Assembly (NCBI RefSeq): GCF_003970925.1
Contig: NZ_RWJF01000001.1
Coordinates: forward strand, 2,908,501-2,972,500
Reading direction: 5' to 3'
Source of the DNA: Sphingomonas ginkgonis
Lineage (GTDB): Bacteria; Pseudomonadota; Alphaproteobacteria; Sphingomonadales; Sphingomonadaceae
DNA length: 64,000 bases
A program made the position numbers and the translations under genes. Shown here piece by piece: positions 52,811-62,763 of this stretch. Position 1 is the stretch's first letter. Every line of letters begins with the position of its first letter. The notes beneath the pieces are model-generated. The model did no database searches. It saw only the letters and a list, made by a program, of their open reading frames with translations, and had not been told where the DNA came from.

Positions 52811-55495
52811 ATGCGTCACGCCATTTTCGGGAACAGGGTTGCAGCCGAGCCGATGCTCGACGCCAAGGCGACGATCGGCGAGGCGCTGACCTTCGACATC
52901 GTCGCTCCGCCGACCTCGGACGACGAGGTGGTGGCCGAGAAACGTTCGGAAAACTTCACCCTCGCCCCGCTGCTGCTGTTCGTCAGCCACTGCATCATCG
53001 GCGCGGCCCTGCTGCTGATCGACGGTTCGGCGACCCTGGCCGGCAACGCCTCGGCCCTCGCCCCGCTGATCCTCGCCATTCTGCTCGACGGCGGCGTGGC
53101 GATGCTGTTCCGATTCAAGGACGAACCAGGCCTCCGCCCCTTCACCATTATGCGCACGCTGATGCTCTACGTCGCCTCGTCGAGCACCCTGTTCATCTTC
53201 TTCGCCGGCGTGCTGACGGACTTCGGCGGGCGCGGGGACGCGGGCCTGCTCGGCCTGTCGCTGGGCGCAGGGCTGTGCATGCAGGCGATCATCGCGGTGG
53301 GTTCGCCGCCGGTCGCGATCGTCAATGCGCTGATGGCGACGACCGGGGCGGCGCTGTTCGCCCGCTCGCCGGCCGCGACGGGCGCGGTGGCCGCGCTGAG
53401 CCTCGCGGCTGTCGGCTACAGCGTCAGCCAGACCCAGCAGATGATCGCCGCGGCGCGGCGCCGGCTGCGTCTCGACTGGCAGGCCAAGAAGGCGCTCCAG
53501 TTCGTCGCCGAGTTCGAGAGCAGCGGGCGCGGCTGGTTCTGGGAAACCAACAGCGCGGGTACCCTGTCCTACGTGTCGCAGCAGCTGGCCGACGACTTCG
53601 AGACGACTCCGGAGGCGCTGCTGGGGCGGCAGTTCACCGACCTTCTCTCGGTCGACAACGGCAGCGGCGACGCGCTGCGCGAGGAGCGGACGCTCGGCTT
53701 CCACCTGTCGGCGCGCTTCCCCTTCTCCGAGGTGGTGGTCCGCGCCGCGACCAACGAGGACATCCACTGGTCGCTGTCGGGCAACCCGATCTTCGACGAG
53801 AACGGCCGCTTCCTGGGTTTCCGCGGGATCGGCGCCGACCTTACCGAGCAGCGCCGCAACGAGCAGGAGATCAGCCGGCTCGCGCGGTTCGATTCGCTGA
53901 CCGGCCTGCCCAACCGGGCGATGATGCGGCAGACGCTCGACGAGGCCCTCCGCAACGCTGCACGGCGGCAGCGGGGCTGCTCGCTGTTCCTGATCGACCT
54001 CGACCGCTTCAAGAACGTCAACGACACGCTCGGCCATCCGGTCGGCGACGCGCTGCTCAAGCAGGTCGCCGAGCGGCTGAAGTCGGTGATGGGGGACCAT
54101 GGCCAGGTCGGCCGCTTGGGCGGCGACGAGTTCAAGGCGGTGCTCCCCGGAACAGTGGATATCGGGCTGCTCGAGTCGCTTGCCCGGACGCTGATCGACC
54201 AGGTGTCGCAGCCCTACCGGATCGAGGGGCACCGGGTGACCATCGGCGCGTCCGTCGGCGTGGCGATCGGCGACCCCGGCCGCACCTGCGCCGACGCGCT
54301 GGTCCGCAACGCCGACCTCGCGCTCTACGCGGCCAAGGGCGCCGGGCGCGGCAAGCACTGCTTCTACGAGCCGGCGATGCACAGCGAGGCGTCCGACCGC
54401 CAGCTGCTCGAGAACGACCTTCGCCAGGCGCTCGAGCGGGGCGAGCTGTCGGTCTGCTACCAGCCCATCGTTCGCGCGGTGGGCGAGGACGTCGCCGGGT
54501 TCGAGGCGCTGGTCCGCTGGACCCACGCCAGCCGCGGTGCGATCTCGCCCGCCAAGTTCATCCCGCTCGCCGAGGAATGCGGGATGATCGGGAAGATTGG
54601 CGAGTGGGTCCTCAAGACCGCGCTGGCGGAAGCGGCGCGCTGGCCGGACCGGGTCCGAATCGCGGTCAACCTGTCGCCGATCCAGTTCAACAATCCGGGG
54701 ATCGTGGGGGTTATCGACCGGCTGCTGGGGGAGAGCGGCGTTCGCCCGGGGCGGCTGGAGCTGGAGATCACCGAGGGCGTCTTCCTCGCCGAGGGCGACG
54801 CCACCGACGAGACCTTCGCCCGGCTGAAGAACCTCGGCGTCCGGCTCGCGCTCGACGATTTCGGGACCGGCTATTCGTCGCTCGGCTATCTGAAGAAGGC
54901 GCCGTTCGACAAGATCAAGATCGACCAGAGTTTCGTGCGCGGCGCGGCCTCGCCGAGCAGCCGCAACAGCGCCATCATCCGCGCCATCGTGACGCTGGCG
55001 GAAAGCCTCAACATGGACACGGTGGCGGAGGGCGTGGAGACCCACGACGACCTGCAGCTGATCCGCGACCTCGGGTGCAGCCAGATTCAGGGCTACATCT
55101 TCGGCAAGCCGGGCGATGCCGAGATCGCCGGGCAACTGGCGCGGGCCAAGTCGGTCGAGGCCGAGGGATTCCAGTGCATCCGCGAGCCGCGGCAGCGGCT
55201 GATGCGGCGCGCGATCGCGGGGGTGAACGGGGTCAAGGTCGAGGTCCGGCTGCGCAACATCTCGGCGATGGGCGCGCTGATCGAGTGCGACGAGCCGGTC
55301 GCGCCCGGCCAGACGATCGTGCTCGACATCGTCGGCGTCGGCCCGGTCACCGGCGCGGTGCGCTGGTCGGCGGCGGGCCGCTTCGGCGTCCAGTTCGCCG
55401 ACAATTTCGAGCTGACGCGGCTGGCCCCGGTCAAGCCGAGCGGCCAGGCGACCCCAGTGGTACGCCCGGCCTATCTCAACCGGGCCGCCGGCTAG
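52811..55495 (+). CDS. Membrane PAS-GGDEF-EAL-PilZ c-di-GMP protein
   Basis: 894 residues. About 50-205 holds a set of membrane helices (MASE-like). A PAS domain at about 235-350 starts [16 protein letters not shown]. The GGDEF domain carries an intact [12 protein letters not shown] (about 435). The EAL domain has EALVRW (about 563), [25 protein letters not shown] and AEGVET, so both cyclase and phosphodiesterase sites appear intact. A C-terminal PilZ domain (about 795-880) has [11 protein letters not shown] and [11 protein letters not shown] (N for D in DxSxxG). It can make, degrade and sense c-di-GMP. A start at ATG 52811 is preferred, with TTGGGGAAGC upstream. Confidence 0.95.
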   Translation: MRHAIFGNRVAAEPMLDAKATIGEALTFDIVAPPTSDDEVVAEKRSENFTLAPLLLFVSHCIIGAALLLIDGSATLAGNASALAPLILAILLDGGVAMLFRFKDEPGLRPFTIMRTLMLYVASSSTLFIFFAGVLTDFGGRGDAGLLGLSLGAGLCMQAIIAVGSPPVAIVNALMATTGAALFARSPAATGAVAALSLAAVGYSVSQTQQMIAAARRRLRLDWQAKKALQFVAEFESSGRGWFWETNSAGTLSYVSQQLADDFETTPEALLGRQFTDLLSVDNGSGDALREERTLGFHLSARFPFSEVVVRAATNEDIHWSLSGNPIFDENGRFLGFRGIGADLTEQRRNEQEISRLARFDSLTGLPNRAMMRQTLDEALRNAARRQRGCSLFLIDLDRFKNVNDTLGHPVGDALLKQVAERLKSVMGDHGQVGRLGGDEFKAVLPGTVDIGLLESLARTLIDQVSQPYRIEGHRVTIGASVGVAIGDPGRTCADALVRNADLALYAAKGAGRGKHCFYEPAMHSEASDRQLLENDLRQALERGELSVCYQPIVRAVGEDVAGFEALVRWTHASRGAISPAKFIPLAEECGMIGKIGEWVLKTALAEAARWPDRVRIAVNLSPIQFNNPGIVGVIDRLLGESGVRPGRLELEITEGVFLAEGDATDETFARLKNLGVRLALDDFGTGYSSLGYLKKAPFDKIKIDQSFVRGAASPSSRNSAIIRAIVTLAESLNMDTVAEGVETHDDLQLIRDLGCSQIQGYIFGKPGDAEIAGQLARAKSVEAEGFQCIREPRQRLMRRAIAGVNGVKVEVRLRNISAMGALIECDEPVAPGQTIVLDIVGVGPVTGAVRWSAAGRFGVQFADNFELTRLAPVKPSGQATPVVRPAYLNRAAG

Positions 55496-57288
55496 AAGGC
55501 CTCGACCGGGAGCGCCATCAGGCTCGCCGCGCCCGCTTCGATCTTGCGGCGAAGCGACGCCGCGGCGGGCAGTTCGCGCTCGGCGAAGAAGCGGGCGGTG
55601 ATCAGCTTGGCGTCGTGGAACTCGCCGTCCTCGCCCGGCTCTATCTTCAGCCGCGCCGAGATCCCCGCCATCTTCAGCCACATCCAGCCGAAGCTGACGA
55701 GCCCGAGCAGGTCCATGTAGGCATAGGCCCCGGCCCCGGCATTGTCGGGATCGGCCATGCCGTTCTGCGCCAGCCACATGGTGGCCGCCTGCAGTTCGCC
55801 CAGCGCGGACGCGAGCGGTGCGGCGACTCCGGCCGGATCACCGGCGCCCTGCGCCTCGGCGATGTCCTGCCGGACCAGCTCGAAGAAGGCGCGGATGCCG
55901 CGGCCGCCGTTCTGCGCGAGCTTGCGGCCGACCAGGTCCATCGCCTGGACGCCGTTGGTGCCCTCGTAGATCTGGGCGATGCGGGCGTCGCGGACGAACT
56001 GCTCCATGCCCCATTCGCGGATGTAGCCGTGGCCGCCGTAGACCTGCTGCGCGTCCACCGCGACGTCGAAGCCCTTGTCGGTGAGATAGCCCTTGATGAC
56101 CGGGGTCAGCAGCGAGATGAGATCGTCCGCGCGCTGGCGATCCTCTTCGCCCACCGCCTTGTGGCTGAGGTCGACCTGGAGGGCGCCCCACAGCACCAGC
56201 GCCCGCGCCGCCTGGTTGTAGGCACGCGCCTCCATCAGCATGCGGCGGACGTCGGGGTGGACGAACAGCGGGTCGGCCTTCGCCTCGGAGTCGCGCTGGT
56301 CGGCCTTGAGCGCGCGGCCCTGGCGGCGGTCCTTCGCGTATTGGACGGCATTCTGGTACGCGATCTCGCCCTGCGCGAGGCCCTGCAGCCCGACCCCGAG
56401 CCGAGCGGCGTTCATCATGATGAACATGGCGGCGAGCCCCTTCTCGGCCTCGCCGACCAGCCAGCCGGTCGCCCCGTCATAGTTCATGACGCAGGTCGAG
56501 TTGCCGTGGATGCCCATCTTCTCCTCGATCGAGCCGCACGACAGCGCATTGCGCTCGCCTAGCGACCCGTCCGCGTTGACGAGGAACTTGGGGACGACGA
56601 ACAGCGAGATGCCCTTCACATTGTCCGGCGCGCCCGCGATCTTGGCGAGCACCAGGTGGACGATGTTCTCGGCAAGGTCGTGCTCGCCCGACGAAATGAA
56701 GATCTTGGTCCCGGTGATCCGGTAGCTGCCGTCCGCCTGCGGCTCGGCGCGCGTCTTGAGCAGCCCGAGATCGGTCCCGCAATGCGGCTCGGTGAGGTTC
56801 ATCGTCCCGGTCCAGGTGCCGGCGATCATGTTCGGCAGATAGGTCTGCTTCTGCTCGTCCGACCCCTTCACCAGCAGTGCGGCAATCGCCCCGGCGGTGA
56901 GGCCGTGGTACATTTCGAAGCTCTGGTTGGCGGACAGGACATATTCGCTGAGCGCGGTCGCGAGGACCTGCGGCAAGCCCTGTCCGCCGAACTCCTGCGG
57001 GGCCGAGAGCGTCGTCCAGCCACCCTCGCAATATTGGCGATAGGCATCCTTGAAGCCCTTCGGCGTGGTCACCGAGCCGTCGGAGTGACGGGTGCAGCCT
57101 TCCTCGTCGCCGGTGCGGTTGAGCGGCGCCAGCACTTCCTCGGCGAAACGCGCGCCCTCGGCCAGGATCGCCTCGACCATGTCGGGCGTGGCGTCGGCGA
57201 AGCCGGGCACGTTCGAATAGCGGCCGAGCTCGACGACATGGTCGAGCACGTAGCGGGTGTCGCGGACGGGGGCGTTGTAGATCGGCAT
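55492..57288 (-). CDS. Acyl-CoA dehydrogenase (DmdC/FadE-like long form)
   Basis: 598 residues. It begins [20 protein letters not shown], with [20 protein letters not shown] and [20 protein letters not shown] near the N-terminus. The FAD-domain segments are [40 protein letters not shown] and [20 protein letters not shown] (catalytic region). The C-terminal Z domain completes the 600-residue subclass, which includes 3-methylmercaptopropionyl-CoA dehydrogenase; a general fatty-acid beta-oxidation role is more likely here. It is translated 4 nt after the MerR regulator gene, which probably controls it. Confidence 0.92.
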   Translation of the reverse strand: MPIYNAPVRDTRYVLDHVVELGRYSNVPGFADATPDMVEAILAEGARFAEEVLAPLNRTGDEEGCTRHSDGSVTTPKGFKDAYRQYCEGGWTTLSAPQEFGGQGLPQVLATALSEYVLSANQSFEMYHGLTAGAIAALLVKGSDEQKQTYLPNMIAGTWTGTMNLTEPHCGTDLGLLKTRAEPQADGSYRITGTKIFISSGEHDLAENIVHLVLAKIAGAPDNVKGISLFVVPKFLVNADGSLGERNALSCGSIEEKMGIHGNSTCVMNYDGATGWLVGEAEKGLAAMFIMMNAARLGVGLQGLAQGEIAYQNAVQYAKDRRQGRALKADQRDSEAKADPLFVHPDVRRMLMEARAYNQAARALVLWGALQVDLSHKAVGEEDRQRADDLISLLTPVIKGYLTDKGFDVAVDAQQVYGGHGYIREWGMEQFVRDARIAQIYEGTNGVQAMDLVGRKLAQNGGRGIRAFFELVRQDIAEAQGAGDPAGVAAPLASALGELQAATMWLAQNGMADPDNAGAGAYAYMDLLGLVSFGWMWLKMAGISARLKIEPGEDGEFHDAKLITARFFAERELPAAASLRRKIEAGAASLMALPVEAF

Positions 57289-57291
57289 GGC

Positions 57292-57675
57292 TCAGTCCCT
57301 GTCGAGAAGGCGGATGAAGTCGTCGAGCTCGGCGATGGTCGCGTCGATGTCGCGGCGTTGCCGCTCGAGCGAGGCGATCTGGACTCGGCAGCGCTCGACG
57401 GTGCGCAGCCGCTGGGTCTCGCGGTTGTCGCCGAGATCGTAGAGGTCGAGCAGTTCCTTGATGTCGGCGAGGCTGAAGCCGACGCGCTTGCCGCGCAGGA
57501 TCCAGGCGAGACGGGCACGGTCGCGTTCGGTGTAGAGCCGCTGGGTGCCGCGGCGGAGCGGGGCGATGAGCTGCTCGTCCTCGTAGAAGCGGAGCGCCCG
57601 GCCGGTCACCCCGAATTCCTCGCACAGCTCGCCGATCGAGAAATGATGCTCGCGGTCGGTCGCTACGGTCGCCAT
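57292..57675 (-). CDS. MerR-family regulator of the acyl-CoA dehydrogenase gene
   Basis: 127 residues. The winged helix-turn-helix is FSIGELCEEFGVTGRALRFY with EDEQLIAPLRRGTQRLYTER, followed by RGKRVGFSLADIKELLDLYD and a coiled coil. No C-terminal effector domain beyond the dimer helix is present, and no cysteine, so it is not a metal sensor. LiuR-like MerR proteins control fatty-acid and branched-chain amino-acid oxidation. The stop is 3 nt from the acyl-CoA dehydrogenase ATG. Its own promoter contains the dyad at 57688-57705. Confidence 0.92.
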   Translation of the reverse strand: MATVATDREHHFSIGELCEEFGVTGRALRFYEDEQLIAPLRRGTQRLYTERDRARLAWILRGKRVGFSLADIKELLDLYDLGDNRETQRLRTVERCRVQIASLERQRRDIDATIAELDDFIRLLDRD

Positions 57676-57687
57676 GCCGCGGCCTTA

Positions 57688-57710
57688 CTTTACCTTTCCG
57701 TAAAGGTCAA
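57688..57710 (-). promoter_or_regulatory. MerR operator/promoter
   Basis: CTTTAC-CTTTCC-GTAAAG (57688-57705) is a perfect 6-bp inverted repeat with 6-bp spacer, 12 bp before the MerR ATG. On the minus strand it starts at TTGACC (57705-57710), a good -35, and continues through the spacer, the normal position for a MerR-type operator. It overlaps the last codon of the lipoprotein gene. Confidence 0.65.
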
Positions 57711-58111
57711 CAGAGCGGATCGCCGGCGAGGTCGCGCGCCTCGGCCGGCTGGCCGGGGGAGCGGATGAAGCGCTTGCCGGCCCAGTCCGCCCCCGGCGCG
57801 CAGTAGAAGGAGCAGGAGGGCGAACGCGCTCCGAGCGTCAGTGTCGATCCCGCGACGCTGGCCTCGATCCGGCAGGCGGGATCGCCGGTCGGCACCAGCA
57901 CCAGCCGGTCTCCTTGCCGCGATGCGGTCCCGCTCACCGAGCAGTTGAGATCGCCGGCACCATAGGTGATGAGGCCGGCCCGCTCCCCCGACAGGCACAG
58001 CCGGTCGCGGCCCTGACCGGCGTAGAGCGCCTGCTCCGCCTTCGGTGCGGCCGCCTCCTTGGCCGAGCAGGACGGGAGCAGCAGGGCGAGCAGCAGGGCA
58101 AGGCGACGCAT
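57707..58111 (-). CDS. Small lipoprotein of unknown function
   Basis: 134 residues with a lipobox near the N-terminus (LLLALLLPSCSAKE). The mature part has several cysteines (DRLCLSGERAGL, DLNCSVSGTASRQ, DPACRIEA, SPSCSFYCAPGADWAGK), probably disulfide-bonded in the periplasm, and ends GDPLC. No family recognised with confidence. It lies upstream of the MerR gene on the same strand and its 3' end contains that gene's operator. Confidence 0.78.
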   Translation of the reverse strand: MRRLALLLALLLPSCSAKEAAAPKAEQALYAGQGRDRLCLSGERAGLITYGAGDLNCSVSGTASRQGDRLVLVPTGDPACRIEASVAGSTLTLGARSPSCSFYCAPGADWAGKRFIRSPGQPAEARDLAGDPLC

Positions 58112-58151
58112 CGCTCCTCGGTGCGGGAAGTCTGCCGCCGCTTCAACCCCG

Positions 58152-58163
58152 GTTCAGGCTGAG
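58152..58163. promoter_or_regulatory. GTTCAGGCTGAG motif upstream of purF
   Basis: GTTCAG-GC-TGAG at 58152-58163 resembles GTTCAG-AT-TGAG at 1093-1104 upstream of the response regulator. An upstream TTCA at 58142 lies 11 bp from the TTCA of the motif, a helical-turn spacing seen for OmpR-type regulators. Low confidence. Confidence 0.2.
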
Positions 58164-58233
58164 CGCGACAAAGGCGACGCGCTGCGCTAGAGGCGCGACT
58201 CTCATCACATCTGACAGGTTCGGGCGGGCGATC

Positions 58234-59688
58234 ATGCTGACGACCAATCCCTTCGACGACGACAAGCTGCGCGAAGAGTGCGGAATCTTCGGGATCTGGG
58301 GAGCCGATGGCGCCGCCAGCTTCGTCGCGCTCGGGCTGCACGCGCTGCAGCACCGCGGGCAGGAAGCCGCCGGGATCACCAGCTTCGACGGTCACGGCTT
58401 CCACACCCACCGCGCCATGGGCCATGTCGCCGGCAATTTCGACCGCGAGGAGGTCATCCGCAGCCTGACGGGGCGCACCTCGATCGGCCACGTCCGCTAT
58501 TCGACCACCGGCGAGACCGCGCTGCGCAACGTCCAGCCGCTGTTTGCAGAGCTCAGCGAGGGCGGGTTCGCGGTCGCCCACAACGGCAATCTGTCCAACG
58601 CGATGAAGCTGCGGCGGACGCTCAACCGGCGCGGCTCGATCTTTCAGTCGACCAGCGACACCGAGGTCATCATCCACCTCGTCGCGACCTCCGGCTACAT
58701 CACGCCGCTCGACCGGCTGACCGACGCGCTGAAGCAGGTCGAGGGCGCCTATTCGCTGCTGGTCCTGACGCCGAACGGGCTGGTCGCCACCCGTGATCCG
58801 CTCGGCATCCGCCCGCTGGTCATGGGCAAGCTCGGCGAGGCGACCATTTTCGCCAGCGAGACGGTGGCGCTGGACGTGATCGGCGCGACCTACCTGCGCG
58901 ACGTCGAGCCGGGCGAGCTGGTGCTGGTCAACGACAGCGGCATCCGCAGCTTCCGGCCGTTCCAGAAGGTCCAGGCGCGTCCCTGCATCTTCGAGCATGT
59001 CTATTTCAGCCGGCCCGACTCGGTCGCCGAGGGCAAGTCGGTCTACGAGGTGCGCAAGAACATCGGCGCCGAGCTTGCCCGCGAGGCGCCGGTCGAGGCC
59101 GACTATGTCGTCCCCGTCCCCGACAGCGGAGTCCCGGCGGCGATCGGCTACAGCCAGGCGAGCGGCATTCCGTTCGAGCTGGGGATCATCCGCTCGCACT
59201 ATGTCGGGCGGACCTTCATCCAGCCGACCGACGGGGTCCGCCACCTGGGCGTCAAGCTCAAGCACAACGCCAATTCGGCGCTGATCCATGGCAAGCGGAT
59301 CGTGCTGATCGACGACTCGATCGTCCGCGGCACTACCAGCGTGAAGATCGTCCAGATGATGCGCGACGCGGGCGCGCGCGAGGTCCACATGCGGATCGCC
59401 TCGCCCCCGACCCGGCACAGCTGCTTTTACGGTGTCGACACGCCGGAGCGCGCCAAGCTCCTCGCCGCGCAGATGGGGATCGAGGCGATGGAGGATTACA
59501 TCAACGCCGACAGCCTCGCCTTCGTCTCCCTGGACGGGCTCTACCGGGCGATGGGCGACGCGCGCGACGCCGCGGCGCCGCAGCGCTGCGACGCATGCTT
59601 TAGCGGCGACTATCCGACCCGGTTGACCGACCTCATCGACAAGGAAGCCGCGGACGAGAAGGCGCTCGCGCTGGTCGCTTCCCGCTAG
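58234..59688 (+). CDS. purF: Amidophosphoribosyltransferase
   Basis: 484 residues from ATG 58234. A 15-residue propeptide precedes the catalytic Cys in DDKLREECGIFGIWG (C16). The glutaminase domain continues with HALQHRGQEAAGI and RYSTTG. The phosphoribosyltransferase domain has the PRPP loop RIVLIDDSIVRGTTS. It catalyses the first committed step of purine synthesis. The SDR gene follows by 26 nt. In relatives radA and cvpA precede purF; here they lie elsewhere. Confidence 0.97.
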   Translation: MLTTNPFDDDKLREECGIFGIWGADGAASFVALGLHALQHRGQEAAGITSFDGHGFHTHRAMGHVAGNFDREEVIRSLTGRTSIGHVRYSTTGETALRNVQPLFAELSEGGFAVAHNGNLSNAMKLRRTLNRRGSIFQSTSDTEVIIHLVATSGYITPLDRLTDALKQVEGAYSLLVLTPNGLVATRDPLGIRPLVMGKLGEATIFASETVALDVIGATYLRDVEPGELVLVNDSGIRSFRPFQKVQARPCIFEHVYFSRPDSVAEGKSVYEVRKNIGAELAREAPVEADYVVPVPDSGVPAAIGYSQASGIPFELGIIRSHYVGRTFIQPTDGVRHLGVKLKHNANSALIHGKRIVLIDDSIVRGTTSVKIVQMMRDAGAREVHMRIASPPTRHSCFYGVDTPERAKLLAAQMGIEAMEDYINADSLAFVSLDGLYRAMGDARDAAAPQRCDACFSGDYPTRLTDLIDKEAADEKALALVASR

Positions 59689-59714
59689 CGACGCGAGCGT
59701 CTAAGGGCGCTCGA

Positions 59715-60434
59715 ATGACCGACAGCAACAAGCCACTGGAGGGCCGCCTCGCCCTCGTCACCGGCGCGAGCCGCGGGATCGGGGCGGCGATCGCCGAAGC
59801 CTTCGGTCGCGCCGGCGCGCACGTCATCCTCGTCGCGCGGACCGCGGCCGGGCTGGAGGAGGTGGAAGAACGGATCCACCAGGCCGGCGGCAGCGCCACC
59901 ATCGCGCCCCTCGACCTGCTCGACGGCGACAGCATCGGCAAGCTGGCGGCGGCGATCGAGGATCGCTGGGGCCAGCTCGACCTCCTGGTGCTGAACGCCG
60001 CCATGCTGGGCTCGCTGACGCCGGTCGAGCATATCGAAGCGAAGGAGTTCAGCCGCCTGCTCTCGCTCAACGTCGGGTCGAGCCAGGCGCTCATCGCCGC
60101 GTTCGACCGGCTGCTCCGGCGCAGCGACAGGGCGGAGGTGATCGGCGTGACATCGTCGGTCGGGCGCACCCCGCGCGCCTTCTGGGGAGCCTATGGCGCG
60201 TCGAAGGCGGCGCTCGAGACCCTGCTCGGCAGCTATGCGGAAGAGACGAGCCATGCCGGCCGCCTGCGCGTTCACATCGTCGACCCCGGCGCGACCCGCA
60301 CCCGGATGCGCGCACTGGCCTTTCCCGGCGAGGAACCGGAAACGCTGAAGGGACCGGAAGTGGTCGGAAGCGCCGTGCTCGACCTCGTCACCGGCGACGG
60401 GCCGACCGGCCAGCGGGTGCGCGTCGAGGGCTGA
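59715..60434 (+). CDS. Short-chain dehydrogenase/reductase (purF-linked)
   Basis: 239 residues. NAD(P) loop LVTGASRGIGAAIAEAFG, the NNAG-like LVLNAAMLGS, catalytic Ser in VIGVTSSVGRT, and Tyr/Lys in YGASKAALETL. Adjacent to purF by 26 nt, as in many alphaproteobacteria, so it is probably co-transcribed. Its substrate is unknown. The end is followed, in convergent orientation, by the stress-operon SDR gene 21 nt away. Confidence 0.93.
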   Translation: MTDSNKPLEGRLALVTGASRGIGAAIAEAFGRAGAHVILVARTAAGLEEVEERIHQAGGSATIAPLDLLDGDSIGKLAAAIEDRWGQLDLLVLNAAMLGSLTPVEHIEAKEFSRLLSLNVGSSQALIAAFDRLLRRSDRAEVIGVTSSVGRTPRAFWGAYGASKAALETLLGSYAEETSHAGRLRVHIVDPGATRTRMRALAFPGEEPETLKGPEVVGSAVLDLVTGDGPTGQRVRVEG

Positions 60435-60455
60435 GCCCCGACGCGCCCGCCGTTT

Positions 60456-61232
60456 TTACTGGTTGCCGCTGCCGGGCTCGGCCTGCTGGCGGTGCAGCTC
60501 GGCGGTCTGGGATTCGCCGAGGACTCCGGAAGCAAGCACCTGAAGCTTGTTCTTGAGCCCGTAGACGACCGACTCCTTGCCGTCCTTCATCGCTTCCCAG
60601 CCGGTCTTGGCGACCTCGGCCGGGTCGTCCTTCTTGGCCTGCCCGACCTTGGTATCGTCGAGGTCGGCGCGGTGGAAGAACTCGGTTTCGGTCGCCCCCG
60701 GCTTGAGGCAGGTGACGGTGACGCCCGTGTCCTTGAGCTCGTTGTTGAGCGCCGCCGCGAAGCTGTCCACGAACGCCTTGGAGCCGTTGTAGACCGCCTG
60801 GAAGCTGCCGGCGAGATGCCCGGCGATCGAGCCGGTGATGAGGATTTTTCCGTCGCCGCGCTGGACCATTGCCCGCGCCACGGGCTGGATCAGCAGCAGC
60901 GTGCCGGTGATGTTGGTCTCGATCACGTGCCGCCAGTCCTGCGGGTCCTGGTCGAGGAAGGCGTGGCCGAGGCCGTGGCCGGCGTTGGCGACCAGCACGT
61001 CGACCTGGCGTCCGCCGACCCGGTCGAGCAGCTGCTTGACGCCCTGGTCGGTCGACAGGTCGGCCTCGAGCGATTCGACGTTGACGCCGAGGTCCTGCAG
61101 CCCCGCGCCGGCATCGACGAACGGCGTGTCGGCGGCGACGATCAGGTCGTAGCCGTCCTGGGCGGCGAGCTTGGCGAGTTCGAGACCGATGCCGCTCGAG
61201 GCACCGGTCACAATGGCGAGCTTGTTGGCCAT
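60456..61232 (-). CDS. Short-chain dehydrogenase/reductase of the stress operon
   Basis: 258 residues from ATG 61232. NAD(P) loop LAIVTGASSGIGLELAKLAA, then DLIVAADTPFVDAG, NAG motif VANAGHGLGHAF, catalytic Ser in ILITGSIAGHLAG and Tyr/Lys in VYNGSKAFVDSFAA. The longer open frame upstream is the acidic protein's shadow. It is the last gene of the four-gene unit starting at 63477, 11 nt after the acidic protein. The C-terminus is Gln-rich. The substrate is unknown. Confidence 0.92.
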   Translation of the reverse strand: MANKLAIVTGASSGIGLELAKLAAQDGYDLIVAADTPFVDAGAGLQDLGVNVESLEADLSTDQGVKQLLDRVGGRQVDVLVANAGHGLGHAFLDQDPQDWRHVIETNITGTLLLIQPVARAMVQRGDGKILITGSIAGHLAGSFQAVYNGSKAFVDSFAAALNNELKDTGVTVTCLKPGATETEFFHRADLDDTKVGQAKKDDPAEVAKTGWEAMKDGKESVVYGLKNKLQVLASGVLGESQTAELHRQQAEPGSGNQ

Positions 61233-61243
61233 GGTCTTACTCC

Positions 61244-61519
61244 TTACGCGTCCTGGCGCTGAATGAGCTTGTTGAAGCGGCTCTCGCCGCCGCCGTGCAG
61301 CAGCGCGAGATCGCTGTCGTCGAAGGTCTTGAACCACTCGTCCCAGCCGATCTCCTCGAGCCGGTCGTCATCGTCGCCGCCGGGCTCGTCGAAGTTGATC
61401 CGGAGGACGCCGCCTGTCCCGCCCTTGGCGGTCGAGGCGACGCGCGCCGGCTTGCCGCCGTGGCTCTCCGCCCACTTGCGGATCTCGTCATGGTTGGTGG
61501 TGGGTTTCGCCGAAGACAT
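61244..61519 (-). CDS. Acidic 91-residue stress-operon protein
   Basis: 91 residues from ATG 61519, with GGGAGGC upstream. It starts MSSAKPTTNHDEIRKWAESH and GGKPARVASTAKG, then GVLRINFDEPGGDDDDRLEE, IGWDEWFKTFDDSDLALLHG and SRFNKLIQR. This T..HD.I..WAE..GG.PA.V plus W.EFF..F....LA.L pattern is shared by a short family found in many bacteria, sometimes misannotated as branching enzyme. It has no known role. It lies 11 nt after the ADH stop and 11 nt before the SDR start. Confidence 0.85.
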   Translation of the reverse strand: MSSAKPTTNHDEIRKWAESHGGKPARVASTAKGGTGGVLRINFDEPGGDDDDRLEEIGWDEWFKTFDDSDLALLHGGGESRFNKLIQRQDA

Positions 61520-61530
61520 GTCGGGCCTCC

Positions 61531-62751
61531 CTAGGCGATTGCCGCGGCCGACTGCCGCTGCTCGGCCTTCGGCAGCGCCATGTCGGGCTTGAGGACGATC
61601 TTGGTGTAGTCGTTCTGCTCGTCGTGCCAGTGCCGGTACATCTCCGACGCCTGCTCGAGCGGGGCCCGGTGCGAGATGAAGAAGGTGGTGTCGAGCTTGC
61701 CCTCCTCGATCATCTTGAGCAGCGGCTTCATCCACTTCTGCATGTGGGTCTGGCCGCTCTTCACCTGCAGCCCCTTCTCCATCAGAGCGCCGAGCGGGAA
61801 CTTGTCGACGAACCCGCCATAGACGCCCGGGATCGAGACCCGCCCGCCCTTGCGGCAGGCGATGATCATCTGCCGCAGCGCGTGGGGCCGGTCGGTGCCG
61901 AGGAAGCTATGCGCCTTCACCGTGTCGACGATATTGTCGATAGCGAGCCCGTGGCTTTCCATACCGACGCAATCGATCACCGCGTCGGGGCCGATGCCGC
62001 CGGTCAGCTCGTTGAGCGCCTCGAGCACGTTGACCTCGCGATAGTCGAGGATCTCGGCGCCCATCTGCTTTGCGAGCTCGAGCCGGCGCGGGTAATGGTC
62101 GATCGCGATGACTCGGTGCGCGCCCAGCGCGAAGGCCGACTGGATCGCGAACAGGCCGACCGGGCCGCAGCCCCAGACGGCGATCGTGTCGCCCTCCTCG
62201 ATGTCGGCGTTGACCGCGCCCTGCCAGCCGGTCGGAAGGATGTCCGACAGGAATAGGACCTTGTCGTCCTCCAGATGATCCGGAACGACCAGCGGCCCAA
62301 CGTCCGAATAGGGCACGCGGACATATTCCGCCTGGCCGCCCGCGTAGCCGCCGGTCAGGTGCGCATAGCCGAACGCCGCGCCCATCGGGTGGCCCATCAG
62401 AGTCTCGGACATGTCGGCCGTCTCGGCCGGGTTCGAGTTGTCGCAGGCGCTGAACTGCTGCTTCTCGCAGAAGAAGCAGCTGCCGCAGCTGATGGTGAAG
62501 GGGACGACGACGCGCTGGCCCTTCTTGAGCGTCGACTTGGCGCCAACCTCGACCACCTCGCCCATGAACTCGTGGCCGAGCACGTCGCCGGCGCGCAGCG
62601 TCGGGATGTAGGCGTCGTAGAGGTGGAGGTCCGAGCCGCAGATCGCGGTCGAGGTCACCTTGATGATGGCGTCGCGCGGGTTGACGATCTCGGGATCAGG
62701 AACGGTGTCGACGCGAACGTCGTGGCGACCGTGCCAGGTGAGTGCACGCAT
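61531..62751 (-). CDS. Zinc-dependent alcohol dehydrogenase (formaldehyde-dehydrogenase-like)
   Basis: 406 residues. It begins [20 protein letters not shown]. The catalytic zinc is in [14 protein letters not shown] and [12 protein letters not shown]. The structural zinc loop is [20 protein letters not shown]. The Rossmann loop is [15 protein letters not shown], with [11 protein letters not shown] after it. The extended C-terminus and long insert near 110-150 are typical of the glutathione-independent formaldehyde-dehydrogenase-like ADHs found in stress operons. The substrate is unknown. It is 12 nt after the SRPBCC gene. Confidence 0.93.
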   Translation of the reverse strand: MRALTWHGRHDVRVDTVPDPEIVNPRDAIIKVTSTAICGSDLHLYDAYIPTLRAGDVLGHEFMGEVVEVGAKSTLKKGQRVVVPFTISCGSCFFCEKQQFSACDNSNPAETADMSETLMGHPMGAAFGYAHLTGGYAGGQAEYVRVPYSDVGPLVVPDHLEDDKVLFLSDILPTGWQGAVNADIEEGDTIAVWGCGPVGLFAIQSAFALGAHRVIAIDHYPRRLELAKQMGAEILDYREVNVLEALNELTGGIGPDAVIDCVGMESHGLAIDNIVDTVKAHSFLGTDRPHALRQMIIACRKGGRVSIPGVYGGFVDKFPLGALMEKGLQVKSGQTHMQKWMKPLLKMIEEGKLDTTFFISHRAPLEQASEMYRHWHDEQNDYTKIVLKPDMALPKAEQRQSAAAIA

Positions 62752-62763
62752 GGGGATCTTCTC

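Noticed and set aside
52760..56562. Very long open frames on both strands over the GGDEF-EAL gene (more than 1000 codons)
   Set aside because: They are high-GC shadow frames. The 894-residue PAS-GGDEF-EAL-PilZ and acyl-CoA dehydrogenase genes explain the region fully.
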